DNA from: an uncultured Sulfolobales archaeon
GTDB taxonomy: Archaea; Thermoproteota; Thermoprotei_A; Sulfolobales; NBVN01
Direction of reading: 5' to 3'
Assembly: GCA_938017505.1 (NCBI GenBank)
Contig: CALIKV010000003.1
Coordinates: 1 to 40,199 of the forward strand
Length of the DNA: 40,199 bases
The position numbers and the translations under genes were made by a program. Below the pieces are notes generated by a model. The model was not told where the DNA came from. It worked only from the letters and a program-made list of their open reading frames with translations, and did no database searches. Shown in pieces: positions 6,660 through 18,400 of this stretch; within the stretch, counting starts at the first letter, position 1; each line of letters starts with the position of its first letter.

Positions 6660-8324
6660 GTGAGTAGCGAGGAACTGGTTGTTAGGCGCAGGGGCTGGTT
6701 AAGTGAAACAGACTTCAAGAGGGTTCTTGAGGTAGCCGAGTACCTGGGTAGGGAGGGTGAAGAACTGCTCTTCAGGGTATCCAAGCACAAGATAGTGAGT
6801 AAGAAGCTAGGGATGAACGAGGTGCTCGGCATACTTGACGAGACCGGCATAAATTACGGTAACGAGTTCGTTGAGAGACTCAAGAAGTTCTTCAACGCTT
6901 CCAGAGGAACCGCTGCTTTAACCTTCAGCGAGGGAAGGTTGAAGATCTCCTTCGACAGGTACCTGGGGGACATATACCAGATGCACCTGAGGGAGTTACT
7001 CAAGTACGATAAAGCGAGTAGGTCGTTCTACACATACCCAGTTAAATACCATGATTTAAAGGCTATTCTCACCAACCTAGGGTTCGGTCTCAACGACTTA
7101 ACGGGTTTTAGGGATTCACTCCCCCTCCCGACTGAAGTGATTTTCAAAGGTTCCTTGAGGGACTACCAACTGGAGGCGCTCAACGCGTGGATGAACAACT
7201 CAGGACGGGGCATAGTGGCGTTGCCGACAGGGTCCGGTAAGACGCTCATAGGCATAGCCGCCTTAACCAGGATCCACGAGGCAGCGTTAATAATAACGTA
7301 CACGAAGGAGCAGCTAATGCAATGGGAGAAAGCCATCACCAGCTTCACCAACATGCCACCCTCCCTGATAGGGCACTACTACAGTAGGGAGAAGAAGGTA
7401 TCGCCAGTCACACTAGCTACGTATCAAACGGCTTTCAAGTACATAGAGAAACTGTCTCCCCACTTCAACCTCCTGATAATTGACGAAGTACACCACCTAC
7501 CTGCCGAGAAGTTCAAACACATAGCCATCACGTCCCCGGCTAGGTATAGACTCGGTCTCTCGGCAACGCCTTACAGGGAGGATGGGAAACACGTAGAGCT
7601 CTTTCCACTGATGGGCGGGGTCATCTATCACAAGACAGCTCAGGAGTTAGCGGAACTGGGGTTCCTAGCTAAGTTCAGGGTTCAGACGATTAAAGTAGAG
7701 CTTAAGAGCGACGAGAGAGCTGCCTACCTGCGATTAAGGAAAGCCTTCCGTGAGGCAGCCGGTAGCCTTGACTTCAAGACCTTAGTCGAGCTAGCTAAGA
7801 AAGGCAACTTCAAGGCCGTTAAGGCGCTTGAGATTCACAGTGAGATGATGAAGATACTCTCCACTTGTAGGTCGAAGCTGGAGAAAGTCAAGGAGCTTGT
7901 GGAGCGTGAGTTAAGTGAGGGGAGGAAGATCATAGTCTTCGCGCATTATGTAGCTCTGGCTGAGGAGATAGCTAAGGAGACTGGAGCCTACCTGCTGACT
8001 GGGGAGTTAGAGGAGGTTAAGAGGAGGGCGATACTAGATCAGTTTAAGATGGCAAGGAGCGGGGCTCTCGTCGTCACAACAGTTGGCGATGAGGGGTTAG
8101 ACATACCGGACGCGTCGATAGGTATCCTGGTTGCTGGCACTGGCTCGAGGAGACAGTTCATTCAGAGATTAGGAAGACTTCTAAGGCCGCAACCCGGTAA
8201 GGAGGCGATTCTATATGAGATAGTGGTTAAGGGGAGTAGTGAAGAACTTCAGGCCAGGAGGAGGAAGACCGTGGCCCTCGACGATCTAGCAGGTATAGAT
8301 AATAGCCCTAAGCAGGATCTCTAG
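6660..8324 (+). CDS. xpb: XPB-family DNA repair helicase
   Basis: A 554-residue superfamily 2 helicase with the archaeal XPB layout. An N-terminal DNA-damage-recognition part (about 1-150) is followed by helicase domain 1 with Walker A LPTGSGKTL (Lys194) and the DEVH box IDEVHHL (Asp275-His278). The SAT-like motif GLSATP runs straight into the XPB hallmark RED loop (Arg306-Glu307-Asp308). A basic helical thumb (about 345-400, LRKAFREAAGSLDFKTL) and helicase domain 2 with TTVGDEGLDIP and QRLGRLLRP follow. Archaeal XPB unwinds damaged or promoter-like DNA and often pairs with the nuclease Bax1. No bax1-like gene follows here; the next gene is on the opposite strand and overlaps the tail by 39 nt. 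GTG 6660 is supported by GGAGGGG about 5 nt upstream. Confidence 0.93.
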   Translation: MSSEELVVRRRGWLSETDFKRVLEVAEYLGREGEELLFRVSKHKIVSKKLGMNEVLGILDETGINYGNEFVERLKKFFNASRGTAALTFSEGRLKISFDRYLGDIYQMHLRELLKYDKASRSFYTYPVKYHDLKAILTNLGFGLNDLTGFRDSLPLPTEVIFKGSLRDYQLEALNAWMNNSGRGIVALPTGSGKTLIGIAALTRIHEAALIITYTKEQLMQWEKAITSFTNMPPSLIGHYYSREKKVSPVTLATYQTAFKYIEKLSPHFNLLIIDEVHHLPAEKFKHIAITSPARYRLGLSATPYREDGKHVELFPLMGGVIYHKTAQELAELGFLAKFRVQTIKVELKSDERAAYLRLRKAFREAAGSLDFKTLVELAKKGNFKAVKALEIHSEMMKILSTCRSKLEKVKELVERELSEGRKIIVFAHYVALAEEIAKETGAYLLTGELEEVKRRAILDQFKMARSGALVVTTVGDEGLDIPDASIGILVAGTGSRRQFIQRLGRLLRPQPGKEAILYEIVVKGSSEELQARRRKTVALDDLAGIDNSPKQDL

Positions 8325-9038
8325 GAACAGATCCTTGGCGCCTCCGTTAAAGACCCCGTTAAGCACTACCGACCTGTTTAAAGGCAACTCCCCCAAAACA
8401 ACGTGTTCATCAACTCTTAAGAGGGGCTTAAGAAGCAGCTTAAGCTTCGGGATATCCTCAACCCTCATACTGCCCCCCACAACCACATCGCCTGCAGGCA
8501 ACTCCAGACCGGAGAGGAGGAAGTGCGTGGTCCAGTAGCTCCGCAACGAGCCCCTCACGGATCCCAGCACGACGTCTCTAAGGGAAGAACTCAGCAGAAC
8601 ATGTCTAACGTTGATCAGCCTACCTAGGTATTCGTCAAGGCTCACAGAGTCCTCTAGATCCAACACGCTACACTTAATCCCTTCTGACGAGTCATCGCGC
8701 AGGCCTCTCAGGATCGGAAGCTCCTTAACGGTGAAGTCCCCTAGAAACTCAACTTCATCAGATTCAACGACTTGTTTAGCCTCAACCCAGGTATCCTCCT
8801 CAAGCACTAAGTCAGGCTCCCGGCAACCCAGGGAACCCTCCGTGATCACGGAGGCTACCGGTATTCCCAATCTCAGCACAGTGTCTCTAACCCTGACCTG
8901 CGCGTTAACAGGTCTCAGTAAGACGTAACTGGACTTCCTCCCATCCCTTTCCAGGACTTTAGCGGTGACACACGGCTCGCTAAGGTACCTGCCAATCAAG
9001 TACACAACACTACCTCTCTCAACCTTCATTCCTCGCAC
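8286..9038 (-). CDS. Uncharacterised 250-residue protein convergent with xpb
   Basis: I do not recognise this protein. It is soluble and Leu/Val-rich. An N-terminal beta-rich part (YLIGRYLSEPCVTAKVLERD, then SYVLLRPVNAQVRVRDTVL) leads into a middle with ELPILRGLRDD and an alpha/beta C-terminal half with GDVVVGGSMRVEDIPKLKLL and LNRSVVLNGVFNGGAKDLFLE, which could be a nucleotide-binding Rossmann-like fold (inference). It starts at GTG 9038, probably leaderless given a TATA-like stretch about 25 nt upstream, or at ATG 9029. Its last 39 nt overlap the end of xpb tail to tail. Codon use matches neighbouring genes, and the length and lack of stops support a real gene. Confidence 0.65.
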   Translation of the reverse strand: MRGMKVERGSVVYLIGRYLSEPCVTAKVLERDGRKSSYVLLRPVNAQVRVRDTVLRLGIPVASVITEGSLGCREPDLVLEEDTWVEAKQVVESDEVEFLGDFTVKELPILRGLRDDSSEGIKCSVLDLEDSVSLDEYLGRLINVRHVLLSSSLRDVVLGSVRGSLRSYWTTHFLLSGLELPAGDVVVGGSMRVEDIPKLKLLLKPLLRVDEHVVLGELPLNRSVVLNGVFNGGAKDLFLEILLRAIIYTC

Positions 9039-9088
9039 TCAATTACATAATGTAGGAACGCAAAATAACTGACCTAAAGCGGGGTCAA

Positions 9089-9097
9089 GTTTAAAAG
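9089..9097 (+). promoter_or_regulatory. TATA box for the C/D box sRNA
   Basis: The sequence GTTTAAAAG is centred about 25 nt upstream of 9117, exactly where the C/D box RNA should begin. Spacing is the evidence. Confidence 0.55.
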
Positions 9098-9116
9098 CCC
9101 TCATCACCAATGAAGT

Positions 9117-9168
9117 TTGATGATGTACCTTGTAAGGCCTGAGACATGATGTAGATCAGGCTTCTGAA
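9117..9168 (+). ncRNA. Box C/D guide sRNA (dual guide)
   Basis: The canonical order is visible. Box C is ATGATGT (9120-9126), or overlapping TTGATGA (9117-9123). A 12-nt guide ACCTTGTAAGGC (9127-9138) leads to box D' CTGA (9139-9142). After a 3-nt gap comes box C' ATGATGT (9146-9152), identical to C. An 11-nt guide AGATCAGGCTT (9153-9163) leads to box D CTGA (9164-9167). Such RNAs assemble with L7Ae, Nop5 and fibrillarin and direct 2'-O-methylation of the target base pairing with the fifth guide nucleotide from D or D' (positions 9134 and 9159). Nop5 and fibrillarin are encoded in this window. I cannot name the targets without a search; a D'-guide target would read GCCUUACAAGGU and a D-guide target AAGCCUGAUCU. 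Confidence 0.8.
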
Positions 9169-9257
9169 GCATGAAACCATCTTCATTCTAAACGGGCTTT
9201 CATCTGTGACCCCGCTTCAATGTAAAACTTTTTAACTTTGAGTACATCATATATCAT

Positions 9258-9512
9258 GTGAATAGCATGCCTGTAGCTATAGTTCTCATAAATACAGAGA
9301 TAGGCTCTGAGACTGACGTGTTAAACACCCTAGCTAACATCGATGGTGTTAAGGAGGTCTACGAGGTTTACGGGATGTATGATATCGTCGCAAAGATAGA
9401 GGCTACAACTCATGAGGGCCTTAGAGACTTAATAATAAACAGAATAAGGAAAATACCTCAAGTCAGGGGAACCACAACTATGATAGTGGTCGAGCAGAGG
9501 ATAGTTCGCTAG
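9258..9512 (+). CDS. Stand-alone Lrp/AsnC ligand-binding (RAM) domain protein
   Basis: An 84-residue protein that is just the RAM domain of the Lrp/AsnC family, without the DNA-binding helix-turn-helix. The beta-alpha-beta pattern is VAIVLINTEIGSETDVLNTL, then VKEVYEVYGMYDIVAKIEA (the GxYD motif typical of RAM), then IRKIPQVRGTTTMIVVEQ. These domains form ring-shaped oligomers that bind amino acids and can tune the DNA-binding members of the family. The frame opens at GTG 9258; ATG 9267 is equally possible. A TATA-like TTTTTAAC near 9228-9236 favours a leaderless or very short-leader transcript. It lies just downstream of the C/D RNA. Confidence 0.88.
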   Translation: MNSMPVAIVLINTEIGSETDVLNTLANIDGVKEVYEVYGMYDIVAKIEATTHEGLRDLIINRIRKIPQVRGTTTMIVVEQRIVR

Positions 9513-9625
9513 CCTTAAGGGATCCTCAGCAGCGTAGAGTCTCTCAGACACACTCGCTTTTTTCCTTAACTTAATTCACCGCTAAATCAAACAGTCGTAA
9601 TGACCGACATTAATGAGAGCGTTCC

Positions 9626-10270
9626 TCAACCGCTCCCGGCGTTTTTCATCACGTTGACCAGGTAGTCAATAGTCTCCTGTGTCACCTTACCCGTCGCATC
9701 CAGGTAACCTGCTTCAAACAGCCTCGCGTTTAACTCGCGGGAACCTAGCTCAAGAACCTTGCCCAGCACCAAGTCTTTACTGAGTATTGATGACTTGTCT
9801 AGTAGATACGTTACGAATCCGAGCATCACTATGTTGGCGCCTATGGTGCTGCCCAGCCTCAGCGAGGCGTCTGAGGCATCCGTTACGTAGAGATTTCTCG
9901 TCGACTTCTTGAGGGCCTCAAGCATATCGTCAATTGAGGGAATCCTTACACCGGGGAGTGAAGGCCTTATGACTTTATTGTTAACCACTACCACCGTCCT
10001 CTCATTATGCGTGATCGAGTACCGGACAGCCTCAATCAACTCCATCGAGATGTGTAGGTTCACGTCGTCCTCGGGAGGGAGAGGTGCCATAACATCTTCA
10101 CCTATCCTGAGGAAGACCGATACAGAGCCTCCCCTCTGACTCATCCCATGGGTCTCAGCTATGTAAGTCTTGAACCCCTTGCTGAGGGCTGCCTGCCCTA
10201 GAATCCTCGAGAGCGTTAAGAGGCCTTGACCGCCGACGCCTGAGATAAGCACGTTGAGCACCTTCATCAC
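9626..10270 (-). CDS. iorB: Indolepyruvate:ferredoxin oxidoreductase, beta subunit
   Basis: A 214-residue gamma-type pyruvate:ferredoxin oxidoreductase domain. Visible signatures are NVLISGVGGQGLLTLSRILG at the N-terminus, TYIAETHGMSQRGGSVSVFLRIG, and LPPEDDVNLHISMELIEA. With IorA it oxidises aryl-pyruvates from aromatic amino acid transamination to aryl-acetyl-CoA, passing electrons to ferredoxin in the cytosol. The start overlaps the iorA stop (GTGA, 4 nt) and GGAGGTGATG provides the ribosome site, so the two subunits are translated in a coupled way. ATG 10267 is the alternative first codon. Confidence 0.93.
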   Translation of the reverse strand: MMKVLNVLISGVGGQGLLTLSRILGQAALSKGFKTYIAETHGMSQRGGSVSVFLRIGEDVMAPLPPEDDVNLHISMELIEAVRYSITHNERTVVVVNNKVIRPSLPGVRIPSIDDMLEALKKSTRNLYVTDASDASLRLGSTIGANIVMLGFVTYLLDKSSILSKDLVLGKVLELGSRELNARLFEAGYLDATGKVTQETIDYLVNVMKNAGSG

Positions 10271-12162
10271 CTCCAGAACCTTTCAACCTCATCCTTATTG
10301 TACTCCTTCAGAGGCACTATAGCCTTGGTTGGGCATACTTGAACGCATGCGCTACACCCTACACATAGCTCCGGGTCTATGTAGGCTTTCTTACTCTCTT
10401 TAGGCGTTATCGCCGGGCAGAGGAACCAGTCATAGCATATACCACATCCAACGCACTTATCCTCCAGGACCGTGTAAGGCACTACCTCAACACCGGCCCT
10501 CCTTAAGTCCCTCATAACTTCTAATGCGCACCTCCTCCTAGCTATTATGACCGCAGGCTCCCTTGCCTCCCTGACGTAACTTATTGCCTTACGAACGATC
10601 TCATGAACCGCCTTAACGTCATAAGGATCCACGACCTCAACGAACTTGACGCCGAATCCGCTGACGATGCTCTCTATCGGTATGTGGCAAGTTTCCCCCT
10701 CCCTCCTGGTTGACGGGGCTGGCTGGTGTCCCGTCATCGCCGTGACCTCGTTATCTAGGATTAAGACGACCATGGGCCTCCTGTGCCACAACGCGTTCAC
10801 TAGCGGTGGTAGGCCGGCGTGATAGAACGTCGAATCACCTATTATCGCTATGACATTATCGTTCGTTGTAATGCTTAGGCCATACCCGACGCCTATGCTA
10901 CTACCCATCTCAATCATCACGTCCTGCATTCTATAGGGAGGGTTGTAACTTAGTGAATAGCACCCTATGTCGCCAGACGCTACGTACGGTATCCTCTCCT
11001 GGTTCACTAACCTCCTCAATTCGAAGAAGAGGGGCCTGTAGGGACAACCCGGGCAGAACGTCGGCGGTCTGGCCGGCACGCTCACCTGGGATTTGGCAGC
11101 TACCTGGGGCTCCACGTACTCTAGGCCGAGGAATTTAGCGATCGCTCTCCTCACCCTAACGTGATTCAACTCGAACTCGTAACCGACCAGATCCTTACCC
11201 CTGACCACTGCGTTCAGCCCCATGTCGTGGAGCGCTGCCTTGACCTCTACCTCTACAACCGGATCTAGCTCCTCAACCACCAGTATCTTGCTGACATCCT
11301 TGACCGCGTTGGACAACAGCCTCCTCGGCAACGGCACTGGCGTGCCTACCTTGAGGTGCCTGACCTTCTCCCTGACGTTGAAGCGTTTGAGCGATTCGAC
11401 AACGTACCCGTAGGCGTTGCCAGACGATATTACCAAGACCTCCCCATCACCCTCGATCCTGTTGAATGGGATGTCGTTAACCGCTTCAGAGATCTCCCCC
11501 CACTTACTCAGTAACCTGACTCTGTTCACCCTCGCGTTAGCCGGCATCACAACATACCTGTCCTCCTTAACGAACTTCCCTGCTCTCTTAAGGTCTGGTA
11601 TAGGTCCTAGCTCAACCACTCCTCTAGTATGACTCACCCTCGTTGTAGTGCGCAATATCACAGGGTGTTTAAACCTCCGGCTGAACTCAAACAGGTACTT
11701 GGTCATCTCCTTGGCTTCACCTGCGTCGAACGGCTCGAAGACCGGGATATACGCGTGGATGCCGTACCACCTGTTATCCTGCTCGTTCTGACTGCTGTGC
11801 ATGCTCGGGTCATCAGCGGTGACGACTACGAAACCCCCCTCAACCCCTGTGTACGCAGAACTCATCAGCGGATCTGCCGCGACGTTCATCCCCACGTGCT
11901 TCATAGCAGTTAAAGCGTTGACCCCTGCTAAAGAAGCCCCGTACGCTGCTTCGAAAGCTACTTTCTCGTTAACACTCCACTCCGCATGTATGCCTAAAAC
12001 ATCTCTAACGGTCATCAGGGATTCCAGGATCTCTGACGACGGTGTGCCGGGGTAGGCTGCAGCAAAGCCTAAACCCCCTTCGAGGGCGCCGCGAGCTATC
12101 GCCTCATTACCTAAGAGTAGGTACTTACCGCCTTGTAGTCTTATTGAAGACCTGAAGCTCAT
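10267..12162 (-). CDS. iorA: Indolepyruvate:ferredoxin oxidoreductase, alpha subunit
   Basis: A 631-residue thiamine-diphosphate iron-sulfur enzyme subunit of normal length. In order: a pyrimidine-binding region (LGFAAAYPGTPSSEI), a transketolase-like middle, a TPP-binding domain starting PTFCPGCPYRPLFFELRRL with GDIGCYSL, the GDSTFYHAG and LDNEVTAMTGHQPAP stretches that hold TPP and Mg2+, and a ferredoxin-like tail with two Cys clusters. One tail cluster (CVGCGICYDWFLCP) is unusual in spacing; the other (CVGCSACVQVCP) is typical of a [4Fe-4S] site. It partners IorB, encoded 4 nt overlapping downstream. A TATA box (ATATATTTA on the minus strand, 12194-12202) lies about 35 nt before ATG 12162. 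Confidence 0.95.
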   Translation of the reverse strand: MSFRSSIRLQGGKYLLLGNEAIARGALEGGLGFAAAYPGTPSSEILESLMTVRDVLGIHAEWSVNEKVAFEAAYGASLAGVNALTAMKHVGMNVAADPLMSSAYTGVEGGFVVVTADDPSMHSSQNEQDNRWYGIHAYIPVFEPFDAGEAKEMTKYLFEFSRRFKHPVILRTTTRVSHTRGVVELGPIPDLKRAGKFVKEDRYVVMPANARVNRVRLLSKWGEISEAVNDIPFNRIEGDGEVLVISSGNAYGYVVESLKRFNVREKVRHLKVGTPVPLPRRLLSNAVKDVSKILVVEELDPVVEVEVKAALHDMGLNAVVRGKDLVGYEFELNHVRVRRAIAKFLGLEYVEPQVAAKSQVSVPARPPTFCPGCPYRPLFFELRRLVNQERIPYVASGDIGCYSLSYNPPYRMQDVMIEMGSSIGVGYGLSITTNDNVIAIIGDSTFYHAGLPPLVNALWHRRPMVVLILDNEVTAMTGHQPAPSTRREGETCHIPIESIVSGFGVKFVEVVDPYDVKAVHEIVRKAISYVREAREPAVIIARRRCALEVMRDLRRAGVEVVPYTVLEDKCVGCGICYDWFLCPAITPKESKKAYIDPELCVGCSACVQVCPTKAIVPLKEYNKDEVERFWR

Positions 12163-12193
12163 CTTAAACCCAAGGCTTGTTACTTAACGAAAG

Positions 12194-12202
12194 TAAATAT
12201 AT
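12194..12202 (-). promoter_or_regulatory. TATA box of the iorAB operon
   Basis: ATATATTTA on the minus strand is centred about 36 nt upstream of the iorA ATG. The predicted start site near 12172 gives a leader of about 10 nt. Confidence 0.55.
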
Positions 12203-12229
12203 CCCTACGGGTTTAAACCACTAAAGCAA

Positions 12230-15374
<3,145 letters not shown>

Positions 15375-15448
15375 TACTGCCCTTCTTCTATAAAGACTCC
15401 ACGTTTTTAAGGTTATTGTTTACATGAAGATTATTACCAGGCTGAACG

Positions 15449-18400
15449 ATGGTGACTGTTAATGATTCTGATAGGTCTTTCCTAGACCCCATAATATTGA
15501 CTAAGCTAGAGGGCGAGAACGATTCAATACATACGGAGCTCCTGAAGGAAGAACTCCACAGGTTCAGCGAGTTCTTCGCCGCGGTAACTGGGGGGAAGAT
15601 GCTGTGGAGTGTGCAGAGAGCCTGGGTCAAGAGAATATTGTCAGGCGAGTCCTTCGCCTTAATAGCTCCCACAGGGGTGGGTAAGTCGACGTTGCTCCAG
15701 ATCTACTCGCTGTTCACCGCTTCAAGAGGCAAACCAACGCTCTACGTGGTTCCGACTAAGTACTTGGCTGAGCAGACCCTACACGTCTTCAAGAGCTTCA
15801 AGACGAACGGGGTTCAAGTGAATAGCTCTGAAGCCATCAAGTCAGGGGGGCGATTGCTTGAAAGCAGGGTTGACGTCCTCACACACGCGTTCCTGCATAG
15901 GAATAGGAAGCTCTTCGAAGGCTCTAGGTACCCCTTAATAGTGATTGACGACTTCGATGCATTGCTTAAGTCGTCCTCCCTAATGAACGTCATACTTAGC
16001 CTTATAGGCGTGTCTGAGGAGTCGATTAGCTTAGCTCAGAAGCTCATACAAGCTAAGAGTGAGGCACTTTACTATAGATACGCTGGTAACGCAGAGAAGG
16101 TGAATGAGCTGCTCAATACGGTGAACGAGCTGGAGTTAAGTTTAAGCAAACAACTCGACTACGTCAACATGGGTCAGGTACTCATAGCCAGCGCGACCGG
16201 GAGGGGGAGAGGCGAGAGGGTTAAAATACTGCGGGAGCTACTGGGTTTCGAGGTAGGTTCGATAACCGATTACCTGAGGAACATCGTCGAGGTAGTCGAG
16301 CCCGTGGAGTCCGTACGTCTTGAGGACTTGATTACGAGGCTACATAGAGGAACGCTCATATACGTCAGTAAGGATCTAGGGGTTGTGAAGGCTAAGGAAC
16401 TAACGTCCGAACTAACTAAGACTGGGGTTAGGGCGGCTGTCGCCGGTAGTAGGAGGGCCCTGGACCGGCTGAGGAGTGGTGTGGTGGACGTCTTGATCGG
16501 GGTGTCCACGTACTACGGGGTATTAACTCGAGGCCTGGATGAGCCTCTCCACGTATACAACACGGTTTTCTACGGGATACCTAAGTTTGAAATGGATTTA
16601 GACTCCTCCCTACTTAACCCGCTGACCCTGATGAGGGTTATCACGGAGCTCTCCACCCAGGGATACGCTATTAGCGATGATGAGAGACTCCTCTTGAACA
16701 GGATTAACTCGCTGAAGCCTGGAGCTCTTAAGGCCCTCTCCCACGGGTTAAGAGGTTTCCTGGAGCTGGAGGGCTTCCTCAAGGACCTGGGTCTCGAGGT
16801 CCTTAAGGCTATGGATAGGGTTAAGACGCACATTAATGAGAGACTAGACTTAAACGACGGGAAGCTGGTTCTAGGCTTCTGCGTGATTAAGCGTGAGAAC
16901 GACGGGAAGCTGGTCGTCTCAATGCCGGACGTGATGACTTATCTCCAGGCATCCGGTCGTAGTAGCCGGTTGTACAGCGGTCACATGACTTTAGGGCTTT
17001 CGATAGTTCTATACGACGACGAGGATCTGCTCAGGATATTCCAGCGGAAGCTACGTTACTTACTGCCGAGCTACTCGCCAGTAAGGCTTAATGAGGTAGA
17101 TCTGTCGAGCGTCGCGAGGGATCAGGAGATGAGCAGGTTGTGTAGTGCCGGCGATTCAGTCCTAGACAGGATCAAGTCAGTGCTCATAGTCGTGGAGTCA
17201 CCGACCAAGGCTAAGACTATAGCTAAGATGTTCGGATCTCCCGGCAAGAGGTTCACCGGCAACTACGTGGTCTATGAGACCGTGATAGCTCACGATGGTG
17301 AGGTGCTCTTAACAACCGTAGCCCCGACTATGGGTCATGTGCTGGACTTAGTGACTAACGAAGGCCTTTACGGAGTTGCTGTGAGGGAATCCACCGTGAA
17401 CCCCATCTACGCGACGATAAAGAAGTGTGCCAATTGTGGTTACCAATTCACAGAGGATCGCCAGACATGTCCTAGATGCGGGTCCGTGAGAGTTAGAGAC
17501 AGCAGGAAGGTTGTAGAGGCGTTAAAGAAGATTGCGAGGGAAGTTGACGAGGTCTACATCGCGACGGATCCCGACGACGAAGGGGAGAAGATAGCTTACG
17601 ACCTATACCTAGTCCTTAAGCCGGTTAACAACAGGATCAGCAGGATAGAGTTCCACGAAGTCACGAGGCAGGCCCTAATAAGGGCATTAAGCAGTCCAAG
17701 GGACGTAGACCTGCTGAGGGTGAGTGCTCAGGTGGTCAGAAGGGTTGATGATAGGCTGATAGGCTTTGAGTTAAGCAGAATACTTCAGGAGGGTTTGACC
17801 AAGCACTGGCTCGGCGGCGGAAGAGTGCAGACTCCGGTCCTGAAGTGGGTGGTCGAGAGGTACTTAGAGTACGAGGGTTCCAAGGGCTACGTCGTCAAGG
17901 CCCAGCTCCCCAACGGCTTCAAATTTAACTACTTCCTCACGGATCGTGACGAGGCTGTGATGGTGCTTAAGGATATTGAGGATTCAGGGGTGATTATCGA
18001 GGTTCTCAGCGTTTACGAGAGGGATGTCAACCCACCACCGCCCTACACTACAGACACCCTTCTTTCCGACGCGGTTAGGGAGTTGAGGATAGCGCCTACG
18101 GTGGCTATGAGGGTGGCTCAGGACCTCTTTGAGTCAGGTTACATAACGTATCATAGGACCGACAGCACTCACGTGTCTGGAGTTGGGTTAGGGATAGCTA
18201 AGGAGTACGTTGGGAAGGCAGGTATCGATGAGTTATTCTTGCCTAGGACGTGGGGGGGTGAAGGAACTCATGAATGCATTAGGCCTACCAAACCTGTTGA
18301 GAACTTGGATGAGACTGAACACTTCTTCGCAAACAACTTAACGTATCTCCATAGGAGGGCTTACCAATTGGTGTTTAAGCGCTTCATAGCTAGCCAGCTT

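Larger units (their letters stand above)
9077..9217. repeat. Nested inverted repeat enclosing a box C/D RNA
   Basis: Three pairs of perfect arms are nested on one centre. 9077-9087 (AAGCGGGGTCA) pairs with 9207-9217. 9094-9100 (AAAGCCC) pairs with 9194-9200. 9109-9115 (AATGAAG) pairs with 9181-9187. The first two are separated by a symmetric 6-by-6 internal loop and the second and third by an 8-by-6 loop. In total 25 base pairs flank the C/D box RNA at 9117-9168. The left arm also carries the TATA box, so the symmetry could act in RNA, in DNA, or both. Confidence 0.8.
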
